NCBI GenBank assembly: GCA_027311945.1
Contig: DAICXZ010000022.1
Span: 62,001-126,000, forward strand
Direction of reading: 5' to 3'
DNA length: 64,000 nucleotides
Source of the DNA: Erythrobacter sp.
GTDB lineage: Bacteria > Pseudomonadota > Alphaproteobacteria > Sphingomonadales > Sphingomonadaceae
Position 1 is the first letter of the stretch. Each line of letters opens with the position of its first letter. The position numbers and the translations under genes are program-made. Under the pieces are notes generated by a model. That model searched no databases. It had not been told where the DNA came from and worked only from the letters and a program-made list of their open reading frames with translations. Shown piece by piece: positions 23,628 to 34,523 of the stretch.

Positions 23628-24047
23628 ATGCGTCACGGTATTTCTGGCCGTAAACTGAGCCGCAAGTCGCAGCACCGCACGGCGATGTTCCGCAACATGG
23701 CGGCGGCTCTTATCAAGCACGAGCAGATCCTCACCACGCAGGCGAAGGCCAAGGAACTGCGTCCCTATGTCGAGAAGCTGATCACTCTCGCCAAGAAGGG
23801 TGGCCTGTCGAACCGCCGGTTGGCCCACGCCCGAATAATGGATGACGCGCAGGAAAAGAAGCTGTTCGAGGTTCTTGCCGAGCGTTACGCCGACCGTGAA
23901 GGCGGCTACACCCGCATCATCAAGGCCGGCTACCGCGCCAGCGACGCCGCTCCGATTGCCTATATCGAACTGGTTGACCGCGATGTCGATGCCAAGGGCC
24001 AGGATTCGGGCCCGGTGCTGACCGAAGACGAATACGAAGACGCGTAA
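23628..24047 (+). CDS. rplQ: 50S ribosomal protein L17
   Basis: [46 protein letters not shown]. Confidence 0.98.
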   Translation: MRHGISGRKLSRKSQHRTAMFRNMAAALIKHEQILTTQAKAKELRPYVEKLITLAKKGGLSNRRLAHARIMDDAQEKKLFEVLAERYADREGGYTRIIKAGYRASDAAPIAYIELVDRDVDAKGQDSGPVLTEDEYEDA

Positions 24048-24076
24048 GCGCTCGTCGTCTTAACGACTGACAAGTG

Positions 24077-24114
24077 AAGGGGCCGAGGCAGCGATGCACC
24101 GGCCCCTTCTTTTT
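24077..24114 (+). terminator. Intrinsic terminator after rplQ
   Basis: aaggggccg ... cggcccctt followed by cttttt. Confidence 0.85.
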
Positions 24115-24256
24115 GTCACCTGCAGCATTGTTCATGTTGAACCGCTGAAAGCTGAATATTGGCTAACGCGAGAGTTCAGTCCCGTCTCACGAAGACTCGC
24201 TTAGATCCATGTCATTGGGAGGCCACCTGGGTCTCCCCGATGTGAGGAGAAGCCAG

Positions 24257-24817
24257 ATGACTGCCATTTCCACAGCTCTCGCCAAAGGCACCATAGCGAC
24301 CGTCGCGGCAGGTGCGATGGCGATGGCTGCCGCCAGCCCCGCCGCCGCGCAGGACCGTTATCGCCATAACGACCGCGATCGCGGTGGCCTTTCGACCGGC
24401 GAGATCATTGCCGGTGTCGCCGTCCTCGGCGGTCTTGCCGCAGTGCTTGCCTCGTCGCGCAACAATCGCGACCGCGACTATCGCTATGACGACCGCCGCG
24501 ATAATCGTCGGGGCTGGAACGATTACCAGCGCAGCGCCGATCGAGCTATCGACCAGTGCGCGCGTGCAGCCGAACGAAATGCCCGCCGCTGGAGCGGCAG
24601 CCGAGCCGAAGTAACCGATATCCGCGACATCGACCGCAACCGCCGCGGGTTCGAGGTCAAGGGCCGGATCGCGGTGCGCGACGACTATCGCGGCCGTGGC
24701 TGGGAACGGTCGGCCTATCGGGGCCGTAACGACCGCTGGGACGAAGGTCGCTTCACTTGCCGGGTGCGCAATGGCCGGGTGGTCGACATCGACTTTAGCG
24801 GTATCCGTGGCTTGTAA
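24257..24817 (+). CDS. Secreted/periplasmic Arg/Tyr/Asp-rich hypothetical protein, paralog A
   Basis: Signal peptide MTAISTALAKGTIATVAAGAMAMAAASPAAAQ; GEIIAGVAVLGGLAAVLASSRNNRDRDYRYDDRR; RAIDQCARAAERNARR. Confidence 0.7.
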   Translation: MTAISTALAKGTIATVAAGAMAMAAASPAAAQDRYRHNDRDRGGLSTGEIIAGVAVLGGLAAVLASSRNNRDRDYRYDDRRDNRRGWNDYQRSADRAIDQCARAAERNARRWSGSRAEVTDIRDIDRNRRGFEVKGRIAVRDDYRGRGWERSAYRGRNDRWDEGRFTCRVRNGRVVDIDFSGIRGL

Positions 24818-24911
24818 GTGGGTGAGTTTGGGGCGGGGCATGGCGGTTCAGGCATGGGACAGCCTGAGCCGCCTAGCTTTCCTGCAATATCCTCCTGAAG
24901 GACTTGTGCGC

Positions 24912-25691
24912 ATGATCCGTCTCCCCACCGCCGTCACCTCGCTGGCCGCGCTGGCCATGGCGGCGACGCCTGCCGGTGCGGTGGAAATGCCCGCGTCGGG
25001 CGCGCTCGCTCCACACTTGTCTAGGGCGATGCAGATGGAGGCGCATGGCTGGGGCTACGATCGTTATGACCGTTACGATCGCTATCGCGGCCACCGTAAT
25101 CGCGGCATAGACGCTGGTGATGTGATCGCTGGCGTCCTCGTGATCGGCGCGATTGCCGCTATCGCGAGTTCTGCACGAAACAACTCGCGCGAGCGATATG
25201 ACGAGCGCTATCCGCGCCGGGAACCAGCTCAGGCAGACTATCGCCGTGGCAGCCGCAGTTCAGAGAGCGGTATCGACCGAGCGGTAGACATCTGCGTCGA
25301 TCAGGCCGAACGCGGTTCCGCGCGGGTCGACAGCGTTGATGACGCCTCGCGCCGGCCGGATGGCTGGCGGGTGTCGGGGCGGATGTCCGATGGTGAGGGT
25401 TGGAACTGCTGGATCGACAATGACGGGCGCCTGCGCTCGCTCGATTTCGGCACTGCCAATACCGACTATGGCACTGGGGGCCGTTACCAGTCCGCTGCCG
25501 CCAGCGGCCAGTTGAGCGACGAGGCCTATTCCCGCGCACGCGCCGCCACGCGCTATGGCCGAGCCAATGGCGACTATGAGGCGAGCGGCCAGCGCACCTA
25601 TGCCAACAGCGGCGAAATTGACGCTGATCTCGCCAGTGGCCCGGTGCCTGCCTATCCGGGCGGCCCCCTGCCGGGTGAAGAGAGCTATTGA
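24912..25691 (+). CDS. Secreted/periplasmic Arg/Tyr/Asp-rich hypothetical protein, paralog B
   Basis: MIRLPTAVTSLAALAMAATPAGAVE; DAGDVIAGVLVIGAIAAIASSARNNSRERYDERY; RAVDICVDQAERG aligns with the preceding gene. Confidence 0.7.
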   Translation: MIRLPTAVTSLAALAMAATPAGAVEMPASGALAPHLSRAMQMEAHGWGYDRYDRYDRYRGHRNRGIDAGDVIAGVLVIGAIAAIASSARNNSRERYDERYPRREPAQADYRRGSRSSESGIDRAVDICVDQAERGSARVDSVDDASRRPDGWRVSGRMSDGEGWNCWIDNDGRLRSLDFGTANTDYGTGGRYQSAAASGQLSDEAYSRARAATRYGRANGDYEASGQRTYANSGEIDADLASGPVPAYPGGPLPGEESY

Positions 25692-25697
25692 GGAGTA

Positions 25698-26321
25698 TCA
25701 GGCCTCGGGCTTGCTGGCCCGCGTATAGGCGGGCAGCTGCAGGCTCCAGATAAGGGCTGCGGCGCGCAGAGCGAAGCCGACCACCGATCCCGCCAGCAGG
25801 GCCAGCGTCTCGTCCACACCGCACAGCATCATCGTGGCTGCGGTGGCGGCGGCCAGTGCCGAGGGGGTGACATAAAGGTCCGGCCGCATGAGGATCGATG
25901 GCACTCCTGCCATCACGTCGCGCAACATGCCGCCCGCACAGCCCGTTATCACGCCGAGGATCATGGCAGGCACCGGCTCGACCCCGTAGGCCAGCGCCTT
26001 ACCCGCACCCAGCGTCGAAAAGGCGGCCAGCCCCGCCGCGTCGGCCCATTCGAGCAAGCGCCCCTCCCATAACCTGGCGGGGGTGATCCACACTGCGCCC
26101 GCGCTCAGCAGGATCAGCGGCGCGACCAGTGGATCGACCAGCCAGAACACCGGCGCATCGAGCATTACGTCACGGATCGTCCCGCCCCCGACTCCGGTGA
26201 GCAGGGCGAAGAAGCAGGCGGTGACGAAGGTCTGGTTAAGCTGAGCGGCCAGCAAGGCGCCTGACAAGGCAAACACGGCGATGCCGCCGAGCGAGAGCAG
26301 CGGCAACAAGGGATCGATCAT
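25698..26321 (-). CDS. TRIC/UPF0126 family membrane protein (YicG/YadS-like)
   Basis: MIDPLLPLLSLGGIAVFALSGALLAAQ...GVGGGTIRDVMLDAPVFWLVDP and repeated GCAGGMLRDVMAGVPSIL. Confidence 0.88.
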   Translation of the reverse strand: MIDPLLPLLSLGGIAVFALSGALLAAQLNQTFVTACFFALLTGVGGGTIRDVMLDAPVFWLVDPLVAPLILLSAGAVWITPARLWEGRLLEWADAAGLAAFSTLGAGKALAYGVEPVPAMILGVITGCAGGMLRDVMAGVPSILMRPDLYVTPSALAAATAATMMLCGVDETLALLAGSVVGFALRAAALIWSLQLPAYTRASKPEA

Positions 26322-27016
26322 GCCCGCCCCCCAAACCGCGGCTTGGCCTTGCGCCGGCGGAACATCAGCACGCAGCCGAGCAGTGCCCCGATCACGGCGA
26401 GCGCGGCAAAGATCGTCAGCACCGGGTGAGAGGTATCCTCGCGCGTTTCGAGGTCCATGATGTGCAGGCCCCACATGAAGTCATAGATGCGCCACCAGCC
26501 GGTGCGCACCGCCACGATCTCGCCGGTGCTCGAGCGCATATAGATGTTGGTGCCATCGGAGAAATGCGCCCGCCACGCGTCGAACGGTGCGCGCAGGTCC
26601 ATCGGGGATAGATCGGCGGGGAAGTAGGTCACGCTTTTGATCTTGCCGCCGCCCGCATAGGCCGCTTCGGCTACGCGCCGTGCTTCGCTTTCGATCAGCG
26701 GTGGCAGCACCTCGCCGGTGCGCGCCGAATAGCGATAGCGTCCGCCATCTGCCTCGGTGACGAGCCAGGCCGGGCCGTCGACCTGCTGGACCAGCGAGAT
26801 CGCGCTCGCCTCGTTCAGGCTGTCGGCGGGGAACACCAGGCCGCGCGGATCGATCAGCGGAGCCTCGGCGCGCAGGTGTTCGCCTCGCACCTCCTCGATC
26901 GGGTAAAGCGTCATCACCAGACCGGTGATGCACCACATCAGGATCGGCACCCCCACTAGCCAGCCAAGCCAGATATGCCAACGGGCGAATTTCAGCATGA
27001 GGTTACGACGGGCCAT
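26318..27016 (-). CDS. PepSY-domain membrane protein
   Basis: MARRNLMLKFARWHIWLGWLVGVPILMWCITGLVMTLYPIEEVRGEH...YFPADLSPMDLR. Confidence 0.75.
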   Translation of the reverse strand: MARRNLMLKFARWHIWLGWLVGVPILMWCITGLVMTLYPIEEVRGEHLRAEAPLIDPRGLVFPADSLNEASAISLVQQVDGPAWLVTEADGGRYRYSARTGEVLPPLIESEARRVAEAAYAGGGKIKSVTYFPADLSPMDLRAPFDAWRAHFSDGTNIYMRSSTGEIVAVRTGWWRIYDFMWGLHIMDLETREDTSHPVLTIFAALAVIGALLGCVLMFRRRKAKPRFGGRA

Positions 27017-27039
27017 GGCCGCGCGCCTACACGAAAGTG

Positions 27040-27462
27040 CTAAGTTGTGGCGAACAGTTTTGAACGGTCCGCAAAGGCCTTCATCTCGATGGCATTGCCC
27101 GAAGGGTCGGTGAAGAACATCGTCGCCTGCTCGCCCGGCTCGCCCTTGAAGCGGATATAGGGCGCGATCTTGAATTCGGTTCCGGCGGCGGTGAGCCGGT
27201 CGGCCAGTTCCTGCCATTCCTCCATGCCCAGCACGATGCCGAAATGCGGCACGGGCACGCCGTGCCCATCGACCGGGTTTTCGTGCGCATCGGAGCGCTT
27301 ACCGGTGAGGTGAGCGACGATCTGGTGGCCGAAGAAGTCGAAGTCGACCCAGTGCTCGCTGCTGCGCCCTTCCGGGCAGCCCATCACGCCGCCCCAGAAC
27401 GCGCGCGCTTCGGCGAGGTCGTAGACGGGGAAGGCGAGGTGAAAGGGGGAAAGCTCTGCCAT
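27040..27462 (-). CDS. VOC/glyoxalase family protein
   Basis: MAELSPFHLAFPVYDLAEARAFWGGVMGCPEGRSSEHWVDFDFFGHQIVAH...FFTDPSGNAIEMKAF. Confidence 0.88.
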   Translation of the reverse strand: MAELSPFHLAFPVYDLAEARAFWGGVMGCPEGRSSEHWVDFDFFGHQIVAHLTGKRSDAHENPVDGHGVPVPHFGIVLGMEEWQELADRLTAAGTEFKIAPYIRFKGEPGEQATMFFTDPSGNAIEMKAFADRSKLFATT

Positions 27463-27463
27463 A

Positions 27464-28030
27464 TCAGAACCCCATCGGATGCTCGTCGAGGAACGCGTGC
27501 TCTTCCGCAGTTGTGGCGCGACCAAGCGCCGCGTTGCGCGAGGGATAGCGGCCAAAGCGGGCGATTACCTCGGCATGGCGGCGGGCAAACTCCTCGCCCT
27601 CGCCAAGGCCTGCCTCCTGCATCAGCGTGATCGAGCGTTCGACATCGGCGAGCTGCTCGGAATGCATGAACGGCATGTAGAGGAATTGCTTTTCCTCACC
27701 CGTCATGCCGGTATCGAAACCTTTGTCGAGCGCCTCACGAGCGAGCGCAAGCGCTGCTTCGTCCTGCGCATAGGCACGGCCATCGTCGCGAAACATGTTG
27801 CGGCTGAATTGATCGAGCACGATGATGGCGGCGAGAATGCTACGCGGATCGTCTCGCCAATCGGCAGGAACGACCTCGGACAGCTCGCCATGGAGCGGGC
27901 CGAAACGCTGTTCGATCTTCACATCGATCGCATCGTCCTGGGCGAAGCGCTTGTCGGCGGGAACCTCGCCCAGCCAGAAGCCGAGCACGTCGGCGGCTGC
28001 CTGCACGGGGTCGGATGGTGAGATCGTCAT
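27464..28030 (-). CDS. DUF924 family protein
   Basis: VLGFWLGEV...DDPRSILAAIIVLDQFSRNMFRDDGRAYAQDEAALALA...FLYMPFMHSE. Confidence 0.88.
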   Translation of the reverse strand: MTISPSDPVQAAADVLGFWLGEVPADKRFAQDDAIDVKIEQRFGPLHGELSEVVPADWRDDPRSILAAIIVLDQFSRNMFRDDGRAYAQDEAALALAREALDKGFDTGMTGEEKQFLYMPFMHSEQLADVERSITLMQEAGLGEGEEFARRHAEVIARFGRYPSRNAALGRATTAEEHAFLDEHPMGF

Positions 28031-28848
28031 CGGCTAGCTCCTGACGGCCATGCGAGCGCCACGGCATAGCCGATTATCGGTGCCGCGCCATAGCCGATTA
28101 GGGGGGTGGGATAGTTGTTGATCACGGCCATCACCGCAAATCCGAACAGCGAACCTGCCAGCGCGAACCGCTCCGCCCGCGTTCCGGGACCGGTCAAGAG
28201 CATCAGCGCAAAGGAGGCTAGCAGAGTGATGAATAGCAGTAGGGCAAAGGGGATGCTGTCACCCGCCGCCTGAACGAGCACCCGCTCGACAAAAGGCACG
28301 GCGGGCAATTCGCCGTGTATCCCGGCATACATACTGGCGAAAAAGCCGAGAATGGCGATGAAGCCCACGCGCCAGTTCTTCGTCACGTGATGGAGCCCGA
28401 CGGCCGCGATGGTAAGCGCGAAGGTAGCGGCAGCATCGGGTTGCAGCAGCGCGGCGAAAAGCGCAGCGGCCAGCATCCAGTGCCCATATTCGTGGTCCTG
28501 CGCTGCCAGCCGCGCCAGCAAGGGCAGGGTAAGCAGGCCGCTATTGAGGATGGCCGGACCAAGCGGGAGCCAGCGCGCAATCCCATTCACATCGGGGCCA
28601 GTCGCGAGCGGCAGCAGCAGCAGCGCCACGCAGACGGTGGCCGCGATCCGCTGCGTGGGCGCCGTGGTGAGGCCTTGCGGGACCGCCACCACCAGGGCCA
28701 GCGCGATAACGAGCGAAGCGAAGGTAACGGCGAGGTAAGCCTCGGGCGCGCCAAAGCTCGCCATGTAGGCGAGCCCCGACAGCACCGGGAGCGCGAGCGC
28801 CAGCAGCGCGGGCAGTCGGGCGGTGACGTGCTCGCGGGGGCTGATCAC
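28027..28848 (-). CDS. Multi-TM hypothetical protein (weak FtsW/RodA-like flavour)
   Basis: Hydrophobic 273-aa ORF; RWLPLGPAILNSGLLTLPLLARLAA and LLQPDAAATFALTIAAVG resemble SEDS-type segments. Confidence 0.45.
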   Translation of the reverse strand: MISPREHVTARLPALLALALPVLSGLAYMASFGAPEAYLAVTFASLVIALALVVAVPQGLTTAPTQRIAATVCVALLLLPLATGPDVNGIARWLPLGPAILNSGLLTLPLLARLAAQDHEYGHWMLAAALFAALLQPDAAATFALTIAAVGLHHVTKNWRVGFIAILGFFASMYAGIHGELPAVPFVERVLVQAAGDSIPFALLLFITLLASFALMLLTGPGTRAERFALAGSLFGFAVMAVINNYPTPLIGYGAAPIIGYAVALAWPSGASR

Positions 28849-28852
28849 AAGA

Positions 28853-30250
28853 TTACATATGGATCGGCTTGCCGCGCACCGCCATTGCCGCTTCCTTGAT
28901 TGCCTCGGAATGGGTGGGGTGCGCGTGGCAGGTGTAGGCGATGTCCTCGGAGAGCGCGCCGAATTCCATCGCCTGCGTCGCCTGCGCGATCATCGTGCCC
29001 GCCACCGAGGCAATGCACCAGACGCCCAGAACCTCGTCGGTTTCGGCATCGGCGATCACTTTCACGAACCCGTCAGGCTCGTGGTTGGTCTTGGCGCGGC
29101 TGTTGGCCAGCATCGGGAACTTGCCGACCTTGATCGCACCGCGCTCCTTCGCCGCTTCCTCGGTGAGGCCAATGCCTGCGAATTCGGGCATGGTGTAGAC
29201 AACGCCGGGGATCAGGTCGTGGTTGACGATGCCGATCTGGCCGGCGATCCATTCGGCCACGGCAATGCCTTCGTCCTCAGCCTTGTGGGCGAGCATCGGG
29301 CCGGGGACCACGTCACCCACGGCGCGCACGCTTTTCACCTTGGTGCGGAACTGCCCGTCGACCTCGATCTGGCCGCGCTCGTTGGTGGCAAGGCCGATAG
29401 CTTCGAGGTTCAGCCCCTCGGTGTTCGGACGCCGCCCGATCGACACCAGCACGCAATCGGCCTCGATTACCTCGGCCTCGCCGCCAGCGGCGGGTTCGAC
29501 GGTGACCTTGGCGCTCTTGCCCTTGACCTCGACGCCGGTGACCTTGGTCGAAAGCTTGAGCGTCATCCCCTGCTTCTTGAAGATCTTGGCCGCTTCCTTG
29601 CGCAGGTCGCCGTCCATGCCGGGCAACAACTGGTCGAGGAATTCCACCACGATGACTTCGGCGCCAAGGCGGCGCCAGACCGAGCCAAGCTCCAGCCCGA
29701 TCACGCCGCCACCGATGACGACCATTTTCTTCGGCACGGCCGGCAGATCGAGCGCGCCGGTGCTATCGACCACGACGCCGCCTTTGTTGTCGATCTCGAC
29801 GCCGGGCAGGGGAGTGACCGAAGAACCGGTGGCGATCACGATGTCCTTGGCCGAGTGGCTTTCGCCGCCGACTTCGATGGTGTGTTCGCCGGTGAACCTG
29901 GCGTGGCCCTTGAGCCAGGTCACCTTGTTCTTCTTGAACAGCATCTCGATCCCGCCGGTGAGCTGCTTCACCGCATCGCGGCGCTGGCCATGCATGGCAT
30001 CGAGATTGAGCTTGGGGGTCACGTCCACGCCCATCTTCGCCATCGCGCCGTTGGCGGCAGCGTCGAAGTACTCGGAGGCATGGAGCATCGCCTTGGAGGG
30101 AATGCAGCCGACGTTGAGGCAGGTGCCGCCCAGCGTCTCGCGGCTTTCGACGCAGGCCGTCTTCAGGCCCAGCTGCGCGGCGCGGATCGCCGCGACATAG
30201 CCGCCGGGGCCGGCACCGATCACAATGACGTCGAAATCGTAGTCTGCCAT
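28853..30250 (-). CDS. lpd: Dihydrolipoyl dehydrogenase (E3)
   Basis: MADYDFDVIVIGAGPGGYVAAIRAAQLGLKTACVE...GGTCLNVGCIPSKAML. Confidence 0.97.
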   Translation of the reverse strand: MADYDFDVIVIGAGPGGYVAAIRAAQLGLKTACVESRETLGGTCLNVGCIPSKAMLHASEYFDAAANGAMAKMGVDVTPKLNLDAMHGQRRDAVKQLTGGIEMLFKKNKVTWLKGHARFTGEHTIEVGGESHSAKDIVIATGSSVTPLPGVEIDNKGGVVVDSTGALDLPAVPKKMVVIGGGVIGLELGSVWRRLGAEVIVVEFLDQLLPGMDGDLRKEAAKIFKKQGMTLKLSTKVTGVEVKGKSAKVTVEPAAGGEAEVIEADCVLVSIGRRPNTEGLNLEAIGLATNERGQIEVDGQFRTKVKSVRAVGDVVPGPMLAHKAEDEGIAVAEWIAGQIGIVNHDLIPGVVYTMPEFAGIGLTEEAAKERGAIKVGKFPMLANSRAKTNHEPDGFVKVIADAETDEVLGVWCIASVAGTMIAQATQAMEFGALSEDIAYTCHAHPTHSEAIKEAAMAVRGKPIHM

Positions 30251-30257
30251 ATATACT

Positions 30258-30350
30258 CCGCTCATCCTGAGCTTGTCGAAGGATTGCTCTTACTTCGGTC
30301 TTGCTGCTCCCGTTACAAGGGCAGGGCTTCGACAAGCTCAGCCCGAACGG
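30258..30350. repeat. REP-like inverted pair between lpd and sucB
   Basis: ccgctcatcctgagcttgtcgaagga ... gggcttcgacaagctcagcccgaacgg. Confidence 0.8.
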
Positions 30351-30363
30351 GGGCGAGGTAGTC

Positions 30364-31611
30364 TTACAAGTCGATCAGCAGCCGGGTCGGGTCCTCGATC
30401 GCTTCCTTGATCGTCTTCAGCGCGGTGACAGCCTCGCGGCCGTCGATGATGCGGTGATCGTAGGAGAGCGCGATGTACATCATCGGGCGGATCACGATCT
30501 CGCCATTGCGCACGACCGGGCGGTCTTCGATCCGATGCAGGCCGAGCACGGCCGACTGCGGCGGATTGATGATCGGGGTGCTCATCAGCCCGCCGAACAC
30601 ACCGCCGTTGGAGATGGTGAAAGTGCCGCCCTTCATCTCGTCCATGGTCAGCGTGCCGTCCTTGGCCTTGCCGCCATATTCAGCAATCGCCTTCTCGATG
30701 CCTGCGAAGCTCAGCTGGTCGACATTGCGCACCACCGGCACGACGAGGCCGTTGGGCGCCGAGACGGCCACCGAGATATCGACATAGTCGAAGTAGACGA
30801 TCTCATCGCCATCGATCTGCGCGTTGACGCTGGGGAAGGTCTTCAGCGCCAGCACCGAGGCCTTGGAGAAGAACGACATAAAGCCGAGCTTCACGCCGTG
30901 CTTCTTGGCGAACACGTCCTTGTACTTCTCGCGCGCCTCGATCACCGCCGTCATGTCGACGTCGTTGAAGGTGGTGAGCAGGGCGGCAGTGTCCTGCGCG
31001 CTCTTCAGGCGCTTGGCGATGGTCTGGCGCAGGCGCGTCATCTTGACGCGCTCTTCCTTGCGCTCGCCGCCAGCGGCGGGGGCGGGTGTAGAAGCCGACG
31101 TCGATGCAGTGGGAGCAGGCGCAGCGCCGCCCGATTTGGCCTTGGCCGCGGCCAGCACGTCTTCCTTGGTCAGGCGGCCGTCCTTGCCGGTGCCCTTGAT
31201 CGTGGTCGGATCGACGCCTGCTTCGAGCACCGCGCGGCGCACGGCGGGCGACATGGTCGGCGAGCCGTCGGGCAGGGCCTCCACCTCGTTCTCGCTGGCC
31301 TTCGCGGCAGGAGCTTCCTCAACCTTGGCGGCAGGCGCTGGAGCAGGCGAGGGCGAAGGAGCCGCACCGCTGCCGCCTTCGGAAACGGTCGCGATCACCG
31401 CGCCCACTTCCACCGTATCGCCCACGGCGACGATGTGCTCGCCCATCACACCCGCCACCGGCGAGGGCACTTCGATGGCGACCTTGTCGGTCTCGAGGCT
31501 GGCGATCGGTTCGTCCTGCGCCACGGCATCGCCGGGCTGCTTGAGCCATTCGCCAACGGTTGCTTCGGTGACGCTTTCGCCCAGCACGGGCACTTTGACT
31601 TCGATGGTCAT
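30364..31611 (-). CDS. sucB: 2-oxoglutarate dehydrogenase E2 (dihydrolipoyl succinyltransferase)
   Basis: [52 protein letters not shown]-terminal [16 protein letters not shown]. Confidence 0.97.
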   Translation of the reverse strand: MTIEVKVPVLGESVTEATVGEWLKQPGDAVAQDEPIASLETDKVAIEVPSPVAGVMGEHIVAVGDTVEVGAVIATVSEGGSGAAPSPSPAPAPAAKVEEAPAAKASENEVEALPDGSPTMSPAVRRAVLEAGVDPTTIKGTGKDGRLTKEDVLAAAKAKSGGAAPAPTASTSASTPAPAAGGERKEERVKMTRLRQTIAKRLKSAQDTAALLTTFNDVDMTAVIEAREKYKDVFAKKHGVKLGFMSFFSKASVLALKTFPSVNAQIDGDEIVYFDYVDISVAVSAPNGLVVPVVRNVDQLSFAGIEKAIAEYGGKAKDGTLTMDEMKGGTFTISNGGVFGGLMSTPIINPPQSAVLGLHRIEDRPVVRNGEIVIRPMMYIALSYDHRIIDGREAVTALKTIKEAIEDPTRLLIDL

Positions 31612-31629
31612 GATCTCTTGTCTCTCAGC

Positions 31630-34470
31630 CTAGTTGGCGCCGCGCTTTTCGGCGTATTCTGCTGCGGTCTTGCCGCGCGTGGAAAGTCCCAGGGCGACCG
31701 ACACCAGCGCTTCCTGCTGCGCCTGATGGCGCTTGGCATAGCCGGTGGCGGGCGAAGCCGCCACCTCGCGCCCGGCATAGCTTGGGCGCATGCCCTTGTG
31801 CCCGGCGGCGATCAGCGCGTCTTCGATCTTGCTCTCGACGAAGAACCACGAGCCGTTGTTCTTCGGCTCTTCCTGGCACCACACCACCTCTTCGAGGTTG
31901 GTCATGCGCTGCATGCGCGTGGCCAGCGGTTCGCCGGGGAAGGGGTAAAGCTGCTCGATGCGAACGATCGTCACGTCATCGACGCCTTCTTCGTCGCGCT
32001 TGGCCATCAGGTCGTAGGCGACCTTGCCCGAGCACAGCACGAGGCGGCGCACCTTCTTGTCCTCGACCGGCTTCTTGTCGGAGAGGATGCGCATGAAGTG
32101 CCCCTCGCCGGTGAACTTGTCCTCGTCGCTTTTGGCCATCGGATGACGCAGCAGCGACTTGGGGGTCATGATCACGAGCGGCTTGCGGAACGGACGCAGC
32201 ATCTGCCGGCGCAGCACGTGGAAGTAGTTCGCCGGGCTGGTGATGTTGCAGACCTGAATATTGTCGTTCGCGCACAGCTGCAGGAAGCGTTCGAGACGCG
32301 CCGAGCTATGCTCTGGCCCCTGACCCTCGAACCCGTGCGGGAGCAGCAGGACAAGGCCGTTGGCGCGCAGCCACTTGGCTTCGGCGGCGGCAATATACTG
32401 GTCGATGATGATCTGCGCGCCGTTGGCGAAATCGCCGAACTGCGCTTCCCACAGCACCAGCGTCTTGGGGTCGGCCATGGCAAAGCCATATTCGAACCCG
32501 AGCACGCCATATTCGCTGAGCGTGGAATCGTAGACCTCGAACTTGCCGTGCGGCAGCTTCGACAGGGGCACGTACTTCGCCTCGGTCTTCTGGTCGATCC
32601 AGATTGCGTGGCGCTGGCTGAAGGTGCCGCGTCCCGAATCCTGCCCCGACAGGCGCACGCCGAAGCCCTCGGTCACCAGGCTGCCGAAGGCGAGTGCCTC
32701 GGCGGTGGACCAGTCGAAGCCTTCACCGGTTTCGAACATCTCGCGCTTGGCGTCGATCACGCGCTGCAACGTCTTGTGGATGGTCACATCCTCGGGGACG
32801 GTGGTCAGCGTGCGGCCGAGATGGTCGAACAGCTTCTTGTCGATCGCGGTGTCGATGTTGCGGCGCGCGTGTTCGGGATCGGCGGGTTTGTGCAGCCCGC
32901 TCCAGCGACCGGCGAACCAGTCCGCCTCGTTGGGCTTGTAGCTCTGCCCGGCCTCGAATTCTTCGTCGAGCTGCTTGGTGAAGTCTTCACGCATGGCAGG
33001 CGCAGTGCCCGCCTCGATCACGCCTTCGGCCTTCAGGCGCTCGGAATAGATTTCCGACACGCGCGGATGAGCCTTGATCGCCGCATACATCAGCGGCTGG
33101 GTGAACATCGGCTCGTCACCCTCGTTGTGACCGAAGCGGCGATAGCACCACATGTCGATCACGATATCGCGCTTGAAGGTCTGGCGGTATTCCACGGCCA
33201 GCTTGCAAGCGAAGGTCACAGCCTCGGGATCGTCGCCGTTGACGTGAAGGATCGGGGCCTGCACGCCCTTGGCGACATCGCTCGGATAGGGCGAGTTGCG
33301 CGCGAACTTGGGGCTGGTGGTGAAGCCGATCTGGTTGTTGATCACGAAGTGGATGCAGCCGCCGGTGTCATAACCGCGCACGCCCGAGAGGCCGAAGCAC
33401 TCCCACACCACGCCTTGCCCGGCGAAGGCCGCATCGCCGTGGATCAGCACCGGCAGCACCTTCTGGTGCACGCCGAGATCGTCGTGAATCGCCTGCTGCG
33501 CACGGGTCTTGCCGAGCACGATGGGGTCGACCGTTTCGAGGTGTGAGGGATTGGGCACGAGGCTCATGTGCACTTTGATGCCGTCGAACTCGCGATCGGT
33601 GCTGGTGCCGAGGTGATACTTCACATCGCCCGAACCGCCGACATCGTCGGGGTTGGCGCTGCCGCCCGAGAACTCGTGGAAGATGACCTTGTATGGCTTG
33701 GCCATCACGTTCGCGAGCACGTTCAGGCGGCCGCGGTGGGCCATCCCGTAGATGATCTCGCGCACACCGGTGGAGCCGCCATACTTGATGACCGCCTCGA
33801 GCGCGGGGATCATCGCCTCGCCGCCATCGAGCCCGAAGCGCTTGGTGCCGACGTATTTCTTGCCGAGATACTTCTCGTATTCCTCGCCGCGGATCACCGC
33901 CTGGAGGATCGCCTTCTTGCCCTCGGGCGTGAACTGGATCGTATCCTCGGGGCTTTCGAAGCGCTCCTGCAGGAAGCGCCGCTCCTCGGTGTCGGCAATG
34001 TGCATGTATTCGAGGCCGACATTGCCGCAATAGGTCTTGCGCAGGGCCTTATACAGCTCGCCGACCTTGACCCATTCGAACCCGAACGCGCCGCCGACAT
34101 AGACTTCCTGATCCTCGCGCCCGGCAAAGCCGTGGGCGGCGAGCGACAGTTCCTCTTCCTTGTCGCGGTGAGTGAGGCCGAGCGGGTCGAGCGTTGCCGC
34201 CATGTGTCCGCGCACGCGATAGTGCCGGATCAGCATCATCGCCTGGATCGAATCGTTGGCCGCCGCCTCGATGCTCTTGGCATCGGCCGGCTTGCCCGCG
34301 TTCTTGGTCGCCTTCTCGACCGACAGCTTCATCGCCGTCGGGTCGAGCCCAGCGGTGAGGTCGCTGCCGTCGTCAGCCAGCGGCCAGCGCGGGTTTGCCC
34401 AGCTTGGCCCTGCCTGGGCCGCGCCCTGATCGGGCATTTCGGGAAGGAAATTCAGCGGTTCATTACCCAT
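31630..34470 (-). CDS. sucA: 2-oxoglutarate dehydrogenase E1
   Basis: [23 protein letters not shown]...[27 protein letters not shown]. Confidence 0.97.
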   Translation of the reverse strand: MGNEPLNFLPEMPDQGAAQAGPSWANPRWPLADDGSDLTAGLDPTAMKLSVEKATKNAGKPADAKSIEAAANDSIQAMMLIRHYRVRGHMAATLDPLGLTHRDKEEELSLAAHGFAGREDQEVYVGGAFGFEWVKVGELYKALRKTYCGNVGLEYMHIADTEERRFLQERFESPEDTIQFTPEGKKAILQAVIRGEEYEKYLGKKYVGTKRFGLDGGEAMIPALEAVIKYGGSTGVREIIYGMAHRGRLNVLANVMAKPYKVIFHEFSGGSANPDDVGGSGDVKYHLGTSTDREFDGIKVHMSLVPNPSHLETVDPIVLGKTRAQQAIHDDLGVHQKVLPVLIHGDAAFAGQGVVWECFGLSGVRGYDTGGCIHFVINNQIGFTTSPKFARNSPYPSDVAKGVQAPILHVNGDDPEAVTFACKLAVEYRQTFKRDIVIDMWCYRRFGHNEGDEPMFTQPLMYAAIKAHPRVSEIYSERLKAEGVIEAGTAPAMREDFTKQLDEEFEAGQSYKPNEADWFAGRWSGLHKPADPEHARRNIDTAIDKKLFDHLGRTLTTVPEDVTIHKTLQRVIDAKREMFETGEGFDWSTAEALAFGSLVTEGFGVRLSGQDSGRGTFSQRHAIWIDQKTEAKYVPLSKLPHGKFEVYDSTLSEYGVLGFEYGFAMADPKTLVLWEAQFGDFANGAQIIIDQYIAAAEAKWLRANGLVLLLPHGFEGQGPEHSSARLERFLQLCANDNIQVCNITSPANYFHVLRRQMLRPFRKPLVIMTPKSLLRHPMAKSDEDKFTGEGHFMRILSDKKPVEDKKVRRLVLCSGKVAYDLMAKRDEEGVDDVTIVRIEQLYPFPGEPLATRMQRMTNLEEVVWCQEEPKNNGSWFFVESKIEDALIAAGHKGMRPSYAGREVAASPATGYAKRHQAQQEALVSVALGLSTRGKTAAEYAEKRGAN

Positions 34471-34523
34471 GGCAGGGACCTTCACACAAACTCTTCGTCA
34501 ACCATAACCCTTACGGGCAGAAC

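Noticed and set aside
28823-30361. 512-aa + strand ORF
   Set aside because: Antisense to lpd.
30301-33546. 1081-aa + strand ORF
   Set aside because: Antisense to sucB and sucA, which have clear full-length homology.
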